A DNA stretch of 64,000 bases from Bradyrhizobium sp. CCGE-LA001 (GTDB lineage Bacteria > Pseudomonadota > Alphaproteobacteria > Rhizobiales > Xanthobacteraceae). The notes beneath the pieces are model-generated. The model searched no databases and had not been told where the DNA came from. It was given only the letters and a program-made list of their open reading frames with translations. The DNA lies in assembly GCF_000296215.2 (NCBI RefSeq), contig NZ_CP013949.1, positions 2,163,501 through 2,227,500 of the forward strand, given 5' to 3'. A program made the position numbers and the translations under genes. Numbering within the stretch: position 1 is the stretch's first letter; each line of letters opens with the position of its first letter. Positions 9,129 to 17,207 of this stretch are shown in pieces.

Positions 9129-10247
9129 ATGGACGGGGCGAAGACGCTTCTACAGGACCTGGACGACGCGATCGCGCGCGGCACCGACGAGAGCCGGGCG
9201 CGGGCATTGTGGCATGCGACCGACATCCTGATCACCGGCCGCTACAGCGACGACGAGATCAGCATGTTCGGCGACGTCATCGGCCGGCTCGCCGACGAGA
9301 TCGAGGTCGCCGCGCGCGCGCAGCTGTCCGAAGTCATGTCGGCCTGCGATCACGCCCCGCTCAACGTCATCGAAAAGCTCGCCCTCGACGACGAGATCGC
9401 GGTTGCCGGTCCCGTGCTGCGCGACTCCAACCGGATCGACGAGAAGATGCTGGTCGAGAGCGCCATGACCAAAGGCCAGGCGCATCTGCTCGCGATCTCG
9501 CAGCGCCAGTCGATCGGCGAGGCCGTGACCGACGTGCTGGTCAAGCGCGGCAACCAGGAAGTCGTGACCTCGGTCGCAAAGAACGAGGGCGCGCGCTTCT
9601 CCGGCTCGGGCCTGCTGCACATGGTCCGCCGTGCCGAGGGCGATTCGATCCTTGCCGAGCAGCTTGGCCTGCGCAAGGACGTGCCGCGCCACGTCTTCCA
9701 GCAGCTGATCGCGAAGGCGTCGGAAGACGTCCGCCGCCGGCTCGAGTCCGAGCGGCCCGAGATGATGGCGCATATCCAGAGCTCGGTGACCGAGGTCACC
9801 GGCGACCTCCAGTCCAAGTTTGGCCCGTCCTCGCGCAGCTATTTCGTCGCCAAGCGGGTGGTGACGACGCAGTACCGTCAGGGCAATCTCAACCAGGATT
9901 CGATCTCGAACTATGCGCGCCAGCACCGCTTCGACGAGGTGCAGATCGGCCTGTCGCTGCTGTCGGCGCTGCCGGTCGACGTCATCGAGCGCGCGCTGAT
10001 GGACCGCAACCGCGAGATGATCCTGGTGCTGTGCAAGGCCCTCGACTTCTCCTGGGACACGACGATGTCGCTGTTGTTCCTCGGCGCCAAGGATCATTTG
10101 ATCACGGCGCGGGAGCTGCAGGACAACGAGCGCGAATATGGCCGGCTCAAGATCGAGACTTCGCGCAGCATTCTGAAGTTCTACCAGTCGCGCAAGACCG
10201 GCGCGGGTGCCGATGCGGGCCGTCAGCCCGAACTCCAAGTTCACTGA
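9129..10247 (+). CDS. DUF2336 domain protein
   Basis: 372 residues, soluble, helical and repeat-like, resembling the DUF2336 family of alphaproteobacteria, whose function is not established. The start at ATG 9129 is reasonable although the upstream ribosome site is weak. Its coding sequence ends in a 12-base tandem repeat that supplies three successive in-frame TGA codons, and a small gene follows 34 bases later, so the two are probably cotranscribed. No catalytic motif, signal peptide or membrane segment is visible. Confidence 0.85.
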   Translation: MDGAKTLLQDLDDAIARGTDESRARALWHATDILITGRYSDDEISMFGDVIGRLADEIEVAARAQLSEVMSACDHAPLNVIEKLALDDEIAVAGPVLRDSNRIDEKMLVESAMTKGQAHLLAISQRQSIGEAVTDVLVKRGNQEVVTSVAKNEGARFSGSGLLHMVRRAEGDSILAEQLGLRKDVPRHVFQQLIAKASEDVRRRLESERPEMMAHIQSSVTEVTGDLQSKFGPSSRSYFVAKRVVTTQYRQGNLNQDSISNYARQHRFDEVQIGLSLLSALPVDVIERALMDRNREMILVLCKALDFSWDTTMSLLFLGAKDHLITARELQDNEREYGRLKIETSRSILKFYQSRKTGAGADAGRQPELQVH

Positions 10248-10271
10248 CAAGTCCACTGACAAGTCCACTGA
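10242..10271 (+). repeat. 12-base tandem repeat over a stop codon
   Basis: The unit CACTGACAAGTC occurs twice (10242-10253 and 10254-10265), followed by a half unit CACTGA. Each copy carries a TGA in the DUF2336 reading frame (10245, 10257, 10269). The repeat lies just before the ribosome-binding site of the next gene. Confidence 0.9.
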
Positions 10272-10281
10272 GGAGAGGGGA

Positions 10282-10530
10282 GTGTCTGCAATGTTGCCTC
10301 AATTCGGCACCGCGGTTCGCAAGAAGGTCAACAAGACTTCGGCCATCGATCTCGGCGGCGGTGCGCCGGACAAGGCGTCGGTCGACGCCGCCTGGCTCGT
10401 GCTGGAAGCCGCCAACGACCTAGGCGATCACGCCGCGATCGAAGCCTGTCGCCGTGTCATCGATGCCGAGCTGAACGGCACCGTGGCGCGCAGCGCGGAT
10501 GTCGACCTAGTGCTGGGTTATTTTCGCTGA
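10282..10530 (+). CDS. small hypothetical protein downstream of DUF2336 gene
   Basis: 82 residues counted from GTG 10282. AGGAG lies six bases before this codon; ATG at 10291 is the alternative and costs three residues. The start is basic (LPQFGTAVRKKVNKTSAIDLGGG), followed by two amphipathic helices rich in alanine. No known domain is recognised and there is no signal peptide or membrane segment. Its spacing behind the DUF2336 gene implies a shared transcript and possibly a shared function. It converges on the histidine kinase gene. Confidence 0.7.
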   Translation: MSAMLPQFGTAVRKKVNKTSAIDLGGGAPDKASVDAAWLVLEAANDLGDHAAIEACRRVIDAELNGTVARSADVDLVLGYFR

Positions 10531-10555
10531 CGATCGGACGGCAAAGAGGCTGAAC

Positions 10556-12274
10556 TCACGAGCTCAGCGAAGAACTCAGGCGCTTTGACCCCTTGTCGGA
10601 TTGGCGATCCGACTTTGCCGCGCTGAGGGCCGCGGCCAGCTCGTCGAGGTGGTACGGTTTCGCCAAAATCTGGATACCCTCTGCTTCTGCCTCGTGGATC
10701 GCCGCTTCGGCATATCCGCTGGTCAGCAGGACCGGGACGTCGCTGCGCCGCCTTCTGATCTCCCGTGCGAGTTCGACACCGTTCATGCCGCCCGGCATCA
10801 TGATGTCCGAAAAGACCAGATCGACGGCGCGTCCGTCTGCCAAAGCGCCTAGCGCGGCTGCAGCGCTGGCGGCCCGCGTGACCTGGTAACCAAGCTGATC
10901 AAGCATCTCACCGACCAAGGCGGCGACCTCCTCGTCGTCTTCGACCAGCAGGATCCGACCCTGGCCGTCCTGTTTTGGACGTGTCGTCCTGTTGAGCTCG
11001 ATCAGGTGGCGCTGCTTGGACGCGAGATTCCGTGAACGGGGCAGGTACAGCTCGATGCTGGTCCCCTGGCCAAGTTGTGATTTGATGCGAACCGTTCCGC
11101 GCGACTGGGTCGCGAATCCATGAACCTGGGCCAGCCCGAGGCCGGATCCTTTGCCGACGTCCTTTGTCGTGAAGAACGGTTCGAAAACCCGCGACAGGAT
11201 TTCGGCACTCATGCCGACGCCGGTATCGATGACGGACAGCCGCACGTAGTCGCCCGCTATGTCCTCTTCATGCAGGTTGGGCAGGTTCTCGCCGCGGACG
11301 GTAATGGTCCCGCCGTTGGGCATTGCATCGCGGGCATTGACCGCCAGATTGAGAATGACGAGCTCGAGCTCGCCGGGATCGACCTCGACCGCCCAGAGCT
11401 GTTCCGGGAAGTCAAACTCGACATGAACGTCGCCCCGCAGGCTTCGATCGAGCAATTCGCGCATGCCGCCGATCTGCGTGGCGACGTCCACGGGCTCGGG
11501 ACGAAGCGTCTGCCGGCGCGAGAATGCCAGAAGCTGCTTGGTCAAGCTGGCGCCCCGCTGCGCGGCTTGGATCATCCCATCCATCAGGCGGCGACGGCGG
11601 TTCGGGTCCGTCTGGCGGTCGAGCATGTCGAGGCCGCCGGAGATCACCATCAAGAGATTGTTGAAGTCATGCGCCACGCCCCCGGTGAGCTGGCCGATAG
11701 CCTCGATTTTCTGGGCCTGGCGAAGCGTCTCCTCGACCCGGATGCGCTCCTTCATTTCGAGGCGAAGCTGCTCGTTGGCTTCCTCCAGCGCCCGCGTCCG
11801 CTCCACCACCAGCTTCTCGAGCTCCTGCGCCGTCTGCTCGCGTGCGGCGAGCAGCGCCCGAATCTCGTACTGGCGCCGCCGTGCGCGCAACGCCGATTGA
11901 ATGGCGCTGGTCAGCGTCATCGGCTGCACCGGCCGTTCGAGTAGCGAAACGTTGCGAAGGAGCGAGACGATGCTGCGCCGCCAGGCCATGACGGCCGGCT
12001 GCTCTCTGTGGCTGGTCAGGACGACGAAGGGCAGGTCGGACCAGGGCGGCTGGCTCTCGATCCATTGTGCCAGCGATGCCGTGTCCTTTCCGAACAAGGC
12101 TTCCTCAGCGAGGAAGACGGCACCGGCGCCGGCGGCGATTTCGCCGACGAGCTCGGGGAGACTGCGGCAGTTGCCGGCATCCAGGTTCGATCCCCTGAGC
12201 AACTCGACGGCTGCAGGTCCGTCGCGCCCGATCGGCGCGAAGACGAGAACGCGTTGATCTCGCTCGCCGCTCAT
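10556..12274 (-). CDS. hybrid histidine kinase with C-terminal receiver
   Basis: 572 residues, no membrane segment. Order: an N-terminal receiver-like domain (about 1-115) in which the expected phospho-acceptor position reads VFLAEEAL without a clear aspartate; a coiled coil (about 140-190); a histidine phospho-acceptor domain with GGVAHDFNNLL (His202); an ATPase domain with N box (NLAVNARDAM), DTGVGM and GKGSGLGL; and a canonical C-terminal receiver with the acceptor Asp490 in VFSDIMMP. Its ATG overlaps the stop of the KaiC-like gene by four bases, so the two are translationally coupled. It probably reads the state of the KaiC-like protein; the input and any downstream regulator are unknown. 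Confidence 0.93.
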   Translation of the reverse strand: MSGERDQRVLVFAPIGRDGPAAVELLRGSNLDAGNCRSLPELVGEIAAGAGAVFLAEEALFGKDTASLAQWIESQPPWSDLPFVVLTSHREQPAVMAWRRSIVSLLRNVSLLERPVQPMTLTSAIQSALRARRRQYEIRALLAAREQTAQELEKLVVERTRALEEANEQLRLEMKERIRVEETLRQAQKIEAIGQLTGGVAHDFNNLLMVISGGLDMLDRQTDPNRRRRLMDGMIQAAQRGASLTKQLLAFSRRQTLRPEPVDVATQIGGMRELLDRSLRGDVHVEFDFPEQLWAVEVDPGELELVILNLAVNARDAMPNGGTITVRGENLPNLHEEDIAGDYVRLSVIDTGVGMSAEILSRVFEPFFTTKDVGKGSGLGLAQVHGFATQSRGTVRIKSQLGQGTSIELYLPRSRNLASKQRHLIELNRTTRPKQDGQGRILLVEDDEEVAALVGEMLDQLGYQVTRAASAAAALGALADGRAVDLVFSDIMMPGGMNGVELAREIRRRRSDVPVLLTSGYAEAAIHEAEAEGIQILAKPYHLDELAAALSAAKSDRQSDKGSKRLSSSLSS

Positions 12275-13788
12275 TCAGCGGTCCCTTCCGGCGATATCGC
12301 CGGTCCGGTATAGCGCGGCGTGCCGGTGAAGATGCCGCTGAAATCCTTGAGAGGTGGACCGAGCTTGATACCTGTATGGGTCAGCCGGAATTCACGGATG
12401 GTATGCTCGTGATTTCCGCTGCGCTTCTTCACCACAGAAAGCGCGCGGCGCACCATCCCGCCGAGCTCGAAGTAGCGCAGCATGAGAACGGAGTCGCTGA
12501 GATAGCTGATGTCGAGGTTGGTATCCGTAGGCCCGACCAGCCCATGTTGTGCAAGGATGAGGATCGTGAGCACGCCTTGCTGCGCCAGAAAGCTCAGGAG
12601 CTCGTGCATTTGCAGGATGAGAAACCGCTCGTCCGGCATCGCGTTCAGATAGCCGTTCAAGCTGTCGATGACGATGATGCGGGCATTGTCACGCTCGACG
12701 CTCGCGCGTACATTCGCCGCGAATTCGCCCGGCGAAAGTTCGGCGGGATCAATCTGCTGGAAGCGGATTTTGCCCGATTCGAGATGCTGTTCGAGTCCCA
12801 GGCCGAGTGTACGCGCGCGCGCCTCGACCGTGCCGCGACCTTCGTCGAAGGCAAAAAACACCGCATGCTCGCCGCGCTCGGCCGCTGCGATCGCATAGGT
12901 CAGGGCGACTGAGGATTTGCCCACGCCGGCTGCGCCGATGAGAAGCGCGTTGGTGCCGCGCTCGAGCCCACCGCCGAGGAGTTGGTCTAATTCGGCGTTG
13001 CCGCTCGGCGTGAACTCCCCGAGGAACGACTTGTGATGTTCCGCCGCAACGAGACGAGGAAAGATTTTCAGGCCACCTTTGTCGATGATGAAGTCGTGGA
13101 AGCCGCCGCGAAACTTGATGCCGCGCATCTTGATCACGCGAAGCCGCCGCCGCTCGGCGCCGTAGTCGAGGGCGAGCTGTTCGAGCATGACCACGCCATG
13201 CGCGATCGAATGCAGCTGCAGATCGTCCTGGGACGACGAAAGGTCGTCGAGCAGGATAACCGTGCAGTTGCGGGTGGTGAAGAAGTGCTTCAAGGCCAGG
13301 ACCTGGCGCCTGTAGCGCAGCGGGTTCTGCGCAAGTAGCCGGAGTTCGGACAGGCTGTCGAGAACGACGCGCGTCGGATTGATCCGCTCGACCTCTTTGA
13401 AGATCAGATTGGTGGTTTCACTCAGCTCCATCTCGGCCGGATGAAAAACGGTGAGCTCCCGGTCCGGATCCAGCGTCGTTTCCGGTGGCACCAACTCGAA
13501 GATGTCGACACCTTCGAGCGACCAGCCATGCCGTTGCCCGACCAGCGTCAGCTCGCGCTTGGTCTCGGATAGGGAGATATAGAGCACGCGTTCGCCCTCG
13601 CGCACGCCACTCAGGAGGAATTGGAGCGCGATCGTGGTCTTGCCGGTGCCGGGCCTCCCCTCATAGAGATACATCCGGTTGGCATCGAAACCGCCGCCCA
13701 GAATGTCGTCCAGGCCATCGCTGCCCGTGGAAACCCTCGGCAAATCCTTCAGGTCGCTGTCGGCAGCAGCCTTGGATGGACCGGTCAT
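12271..13788 (-). CDS. KaiC-like double-domain RecA ATPase
   Basis: 505 residues with two RecA-type domains, each with a Walker A (GRPGTGKT, Lys50; GAAGVGKS, Lys291), matching the CI-CII layout and length of KaiC (about 519 in Synechococcus). The C-terminal part keeps the KaiC pattern FELGGMVRRALSVVKKR and TIREFRLTHTG. By eye against Synechococcus KaiC the phosphosite pair Ser431/Thr432 reads Ser428/Tyr429, the CI catalytic Glu77 is Ser75 and CII Glu318 is Asp315. No kaiA or kaiB is in the window. It shares a 4-base overlap with the kinase gene, so it more likely acts as a signalling ATPase than as a complete clock. Upstream bases 13789-14035 hold no gene I recognise. Confidence 0.92.
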   Translation of the reverse strand: MTGPSKAAADSDLKDLPRVSTGSDGLDDILGGGFDANRMYLYEGRPGTGKTTIALQFLLSGVREGERVLYISLSETKRELTLVGQRHGWSLEGVDIFELVPPETTLDPDRELTVFHPAEMELSETTNLIFKEVERINPTRVVLDSLSELRLLAQNPLRYRRQVLALKHFFTTRNCTVILLDDLSSSQDDLQLHSIAHGVVMLEQLALDYGAERRRLRVIKMRGIKFRGGFHDFIIDKGGLKIFPRLVAAEHHKSFLGEFTPSGNAELDQLLGGGLERGTNALLIGAAGVGKSSVALTYAIAAAERGEHAVFFAFDEGRGTVEARARTLGLGLEQHLESGKIRFQQIDPAELSPGEFAANVRASVERDNARIIVIDSLNGYLNAMPDERFLILQMHELLSFLAQQGVLTILILAQHGLVGPTDTNLDISYLSDSVLMLRYFELGGMVRRALSVVKKRSGNHEHTIREFRLTHTGIKLGPPLKDFSGIFTGTPRYTGPAISPEGTAE

Positions 13789-14035
13789 CAGACCCCCCTA
13801 CAAAAGTTCTTCCAAAAGCCCCGCCTTTGCCGCGGGCGTACGCCCCGGGGCTCGGACCAAACGAGGTCCATACAAGGAACTCGCGAGCGGAGATCAGGTT
13901 CCCGGCGCGCACGCATTGTCGCAGGAGGCCGCAGCCAAATTCGCCCCCGACTGTGACAACGATTCAGATCGTGTCGGTCTAAAACTGCACAGAGACGAAC
14001 CGGGGCAGCGTTTGGCTGGCGGCCGAAGGCGGCGA

Positions 14036-14533
14036 TCAAGGCCCGATGCGGTAGATCACGACCCTTTCGCCGTTACGGATCGTGCTCCGCTCCAGGAGAT
14101 AGTTCGATTTCTCCAGCGCGCGGCGTGATGCAACGTTCGCGACATTCACGATGCCAATGAGCGAAAGCAACTTCAGCCGTGATAGCCCGAGGTCCGTCAG
14201 CGCGGTTGCGACCTCGCTTGCAAATCCCTGGCCCCAGAATTCGCGTTTGAACGCGTAGAGAATCTCGATCTCGTCGACATCATCCACGCAAATGTGCCGA
14301 AGCCCAGCCCGTCCGGCAAAAGCACCGTCTGTCGTTCGCAGCGTCCAAAGCCCGAAACCGTGCTCGTCCCAATGCGCCATGTTGGTGGCGAGATAGGTCT
14401 TCGTGACCTCGGGCGTCCGCACCCCGCCGAGATAGCGGGAGACCTCGGCATCGAGATGCAGCGCGACGAGGTCGGCGAGGTGGATTTCATTCAGCCTTTC
14501 GGCCGTCATCCTGTTGGTGCGGAAGTGATTCAA
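14036..14533 (-). CDS. GNAT-family N-acetyltransferase (RimJ/RimL type)
   Basis: About 165 residues. The pattern is that of RimJ/RimL acetyltransferases: a start like FRTNRMTAERLNEIHLADL, a central beta core (HICVDDVDEIEILYAF), the acetyl-CoA loop region FWGQGFASEVATAL (a variant of Q/RxxGxG/A) and a C-terminal NVASRRALEKSNYLL. It would transfer acetyl from acetyl-CoA to an amine; the substrate is unknown. The frame stays open well upstream, but the family begins near FRTNRM, so I placed the start at TTG 14533; ATG 14509 is the alternative and would cut the first strand. It is divergent from the small gene at 14696. Confidence 0.82.
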   Translation of the reverse strand: MNHFRTNRMTAERLNEIHLADLVALHLDAEVSRYLGGVRTPEVTKTYLATNMAHWDEHGFGLWTLRTTDGAFAGRAGLRHICVDDVDEIEILYAFKREFWGQGFASEVATALTDLGLSRLKLLSLIGIVNVANVASRRALEKSNYLLERSTIRNGERVVIYRIGP

Positions 14534-14623
14534 TGAGGTTACCCGCGTTCGACGAGAACATTCGACGATATTATCCTGCCGACGTCTTACTCGACCTCTC
14601 GATCGCCCGCATGAGGCGCAGGT

Positions 14624-14637
14624 TTGATCTGCATCAA
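14624..14637. promoter_or_regulatory. candidate FNR/FixK box
   Basis: TTGATCTGCATCAA fits TTGAT-N4-ATCAA on every conserved base. Its centre is about 65 bases before the ATG at 14696, which suits an activator site near -41.5 of a transcript starting near 14672. It could alternatively serve the divergent acetyltransferase gene. In Bradyrhizobium such sites are bound by FixK2 under low oxygen; binding here is inferred. Confidence 0.75.
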
Positions 14638-14695
14638 GCACGCGCAGGCCGACCGCGTCACAACCCCGCTTTGAACTCACAGGTTGACAGGCGCG

Positions 14696-14953
14696 ATGAT
14701 CCCGACTTGGTATGTCACCTTTGAAATTCGACAGCGCGGCGTTTTGCCGAGGCAGCGCAGTCCGCGCGAGACGCGGACGTTTGCGACCGAGGACGAAGCC
14801 AAGTCGTTCGCGCGCGCCAAGCTCGATGAAGGCCTCTCTGTTTTTGCCGGTACGATCAATCCTCACGTTCCAAGGCGGGTCATTCCGACGCCAGCCATCC
14901 ACGCATGGCTCAGCGATGACGATCCTCCGCCGCCAGGAGCCTCGAGCGCTTAA
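14696..14953 (+). CDS. small hypothetical protein with upstream FixK-type box
   Basis: 85 residues from ATG 14696 (TTG at 14684 is an alternative). The sequence IPTWYVTFEIRQRG, ETRTFATEDEAKSFARAKL and FAGTINPHVP looks like a compact alpha/beta fold, as in small rhizobial proteins of unknown function. There is no signal peptide or cysteine. A perfect FNR/FixK box lies upstream at 14624-14637, so low-oxygen induction is likely. A palindrome at 14998-15020 follows the gene. Confidence 0.68.
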   Translation: MIPTWYVTFEIRQRGVLPRQRSPRETRTFATEDEAKSFARAKLDEGLSVFAGTINPHVPRRVIPTPAIHAWLSDDDPPPPGASSA

Positions 14954-14997
14954 GCACGCTACAGTGCACAGAGATAGCCTTCGGGTGTTGCCATTTT

Positions 14998-15020
14998 GGC
15001 ACGGGCTTCGAGCCCATGCC
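14998..15020. repeat. hairpin downstream of the small gene
   Basis: GGCA and TGCC outer arms and GGGCT/AGCCC inner arms around a TCG loop form a strong hairpin with one mismatch. No run of T follows, so it is an uncertain terminator. A second short palindrome (CGTAAG-T-CTTACG, 15040-15052) lies in the outer-membrane protein leader. Confidence 0.45.
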
Positions 15021-15120
15021 GCGTAAGCTTCCTCATACTCGTAAGTCTTACGAATCCGCATAAGCGCTAGCTGCGGACGATCAGACGAATCGGAACGACG
15101 AGCAAAAAGGGGATGAGACC

Positions 15121-15876
15121 ATGAGGAAATTTACGACGGCTGCGATCGGCTTCGTGGCACTGAGTCTGGCGGCTCCCGCCATGGCGGCCGACATGGCCGT
15201 CAAGGCGCCGCCGCCGGCACCCGTGGTGGCGGTCTACAATTGGAGCGGCTTCTACATCGGCGCCAACGGAGGTTGGGGGCAAAGCCGTGGTTGTGTCGAT
15301 TTCATCACGCCCGCTGGGGCGTTGGCAGGCGGCTGCGCCGATCGTTCCGGCGGCCTCGTCGGTGGACAGATCGGGTACCGCTGGCAAACCAATCAGTTCG
15401 TGCTTGGTCTGGAAGCTCAGGGCGATTGGGCCGACATCGAGAACACGCGCGTCAGTCTGATCGATCCATTGATCTCGACGACGGGCAAGATCGATGGCAT
15501 TGGGCTGTTCACGGCTCAGATTGGTTGGGCATGGAACGCTTCGCTGCTCTACGTGAAGGGCGGCGCCGCGGTGACCCGCAATCGCTTCGATATATTCAAC
15601 AACCTCACCGGCGTCGGCTTGGCTTCGGCAGGTCATACGCGCTGGGGCGGAGCCCTGGGTGTCGGCTGGGAATATGGTTTCGCGCCGAACTGGTCGGTCG
15701 GTATCGAGTATGACCATCTCTGGATGGGACGCGACGATTTCGGATTCGCAGGCGTGGTCACGCCCGGCGGGTTCGCCCTCACCGGCAGTGGGGTCAGCCA
15801 GGATGTGGACATGGTCACGCTTCGGTTGAACTACCGCTTCGGCGGGTTCGGTGCGCCGGTCGCGGCTCGCTATTGA
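15121..15876 (+). CDS. outer-membrane beta-barrel protein (Omp25/RopB-like)
   Basis: 251 residues. A clear signal peptide (MRKFTTAAIGFVALSLAAPAMAAD, cut after AMA) is followed by a short Ala/Pro linker and the sequence YNWSGFYIGANGGWG, which marks the small rhizobial outer-membrane beta-barrel family. Alternating hydrophobic strands run to the end, and the last residues contain the pattern LNYRFGG. AAGGGGATGAG precedes the ATG. The family is abundant in rhizobial outer membranes; no specific transport activity can be claimed. A strong terminator follows at 15901. Confidence 0.92.
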   Translation: MRKFTTAAIGFVALSLAAPAMAADMAVKAPPPAPVVAVYNWSGFYIGANGGWGQSRGCVDFITPAGALAGGCADRSGGLVGGQIGYRWQTNQFVLGLEAQGDWADIENTRVSLIDPLISTTGKIDGIGLFTAQIGWAWNASLLYVKGGAAVTRNRFDIFNNLTGVGLASAGHTRWGGALGVGWEYGFAPNWSVGIEYDHLWMGRDDFGFAGVVTPGGFALTGSGVSQDVDMVTLRLNYRFGGFGAPVAARY

Positions 15877-15900
15877 GCTTGTGTCTTCCCAATGAATTCA

Positions 15901-15926
15901 GGCCCCGGCATCGACCGGGGCCTTTT
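15901..15926 (+). terminator. intrinsic terminator after the outer-membrane protein gene
   Basis: A perfect 8-base stem (GGCCCCGG/CCGGGGCC) with a CATCGA loop is followed by TTTT, 24 bases after the stop at 15876. It would also partly insulate the converging gene that ends at 16104. The bases between 15927 and 16103 show nothing else. Confidence 0.9.
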
Positions 15927-16103
15927 CATTGAGGCCGACGAACACACGAAGAATGTCCGGCGTCAGCCGGGCGGCGCGAAGGTGCCTTCGGTGGCAGGGG
16001 GCATGTGCGCTCAATACGAATAGGCCATGTGCATCGGCGCCCGGATCATCGCCGCACGCATTGCCTTCGTGATCAGTGCGTATCACGCCAGAGATCGCAC
16101 GGA

Positions 16104-16556
16104 TTACCAGGACCGGTACCCAAACCAAGCAAACGGTCCCTGACGCGCCGCCAGAACCATCTGCGGCGTCGCGTGTCGCTTCGACCGCATGGCAACGTGT
16201 TGGGACTTGCGCGGCCGCTTGCGATCGACGACCTCGCGCGGAGGCGGATCCGTGTGCGCCATGGCGAGTGAATCGGCAAGCGCTGGAGTTTTTGCCCGGG
16301 TGATCGGCGGCTCTGCACGGTCGAGAGGAGCCGCGGCCTGCGCGGTCGCGATATCAGCCGGCGTCGCGACGATGACCAGCATGCTGGTATCGAGGACCAC
16401 GCGCTCGGGCCAATTGCGATCCGAGTGAATGCGTATTGCCGGTTGGTCCGTGGTCGTCTTCTCGACGACCGGGGCCTCGGTCAGACAAAAATCCGCAACG
16501 AACAGGAGCGCGAGCAGCGCCGCGCCGACCTTCCAGAAATACGCCAACAACGGCAT
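16104..16556 (-). CDS. small membrane-anchored protein of unknown function, FixK-type box upstream
   Basis: 150 residues. One hydrophobic segment near the N-terminus (LLAYFWKVGAALLALLFVADFCL) acts as an anchor or uncleaved signal; the rest is polar, rich in Arg, Pro and Ala, and ends in basic residues (KRPRKSQHVAMRSKRH). Small rhizobial proteins with this plan, including a stretch like RIHSDRNWPERVV, are known but have no assigned function. GGAG lies eight bases before the ATG. A perfect FixK-type box 81 bases upstream suggests control by oxygen. Confidence 0.72.
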   Translation of the reverse strand: MPLLAYFWKVGAALLALLFVADFCLTEAPVVEKTTTDQPAIRIHSDRNWPERVVLDTSMLVIVATPADIATAQAAAPLDRAEPPITRAKTPALADSLAMAHTDPPPREVVDRKRPRKSQHVAMRSKRHATPQMVLAARQGPFAWFGYRSW

Positions 16557-16636
16557 CTCGGTCGCTCCGTGCCCCCCACAATGGGCCCAGCTTGCGACAA
16601 CGTCGCGCCATTTTTGGAATGGTTGCGTGTGCTAGC

Positions 16637-16650
16637 TTGATTCAGATCAA
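16637..16650. promoter_or_regulatory. candidate FNR/FixK box
   Basis: TTGATTCAGATCAA again fits TTGAT-N4-ATCAA exactly. It lies 81 bases upstream of the minus-strand gene starting at 16556 and 161 bases upstream of the plus-strand DUF3551 gene. The distance fits the minus-strand gene better: a start site 41 bases away would leave a leader of about 45 bases. Confidence 0.78.
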
Positions 16651-16811
16651 GCGTACCGAGAGATCTCTATCTTGGGCTCGGGCAATTCGTCGCCCTGTAG
16701 CTCCGATCTGGCAGCTCGGCTAAGACGTGCACGCACAATTGTATTGAAGTTTGGAGCAAGCGAGAGATTTTTGCACGCAGAAGCCGGCTGAATTGAAACC
16801 AGGAGCTGAAG

Positions 16812-17096
16812 ATGACCCGCCCGCTTTTCGCAATTTTATCGATTGGCATAATCATGGTGTCCACGGCCTCGGTCTCGTCTGCTGGAGAGCGAAAGTATCG
16901 TCATGGCTATGTCGCCCCGAGCGGTCCCATGGATCGCTACTGCTTGCAGGGCCGGATATGGGGATATCCGGGAAATTGCCAATTCGCGACCTATGAGCAG
17001 TGCCTGGCAAGCGCTTCAGGCACGAATTCCTATTGCGGCGTCAATCCGGGCTACGCCTTCGCGTATGACCCTCGCGGTCAGTGGTATCCGCGTTAG
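16812..17096 (+). CDS. DUF3551-type secreted protein
   Basis: 94 residues. A signal peptide (LFAILSIGIIMVSTASVSSAGE) precedes a short mature region with four cysteines in the DUF3551 arrangement: YCLQG, GNCQFATYEQCLASASG and YCGVNPGYAF. The cysteines probably form disulphides after export. This family is widespread and multi-copy in Bradyrhizobium and has no known function. AGGAG precedes the ATG, which fixes the start. It stands alone between the FixK-controlled membrane protein and feoB. Confidence 0.87.
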   Translation: MTRPLFAILSIGIIMVSTASVSSAGERKYRHGYVAPSGPMDRYCLQGRIWGYPGNCQFATYEQCLASASGTNSYCGVNPGYAFAYDPRGQWYPR

Positions 17097-17207
17097 GGAT
17101 GTTGATCCGCCGCCCGGCAATTCCCCGATGATGCCATTGTGCCAGTGTTTTGCCCGACGGAGCAAGGCGCGCGCGGCCCGTAGCCCGGGTGATGTTTGCC
17201 CGCGCGT

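Noticed and set aside
14534..15061. N-terminal extension of the acetyltransferase frame
   Set aside because: The extension has no acetyltransferase similarity, covers the FixK-type box and the small gene on the other strand; the family begins near 14533.
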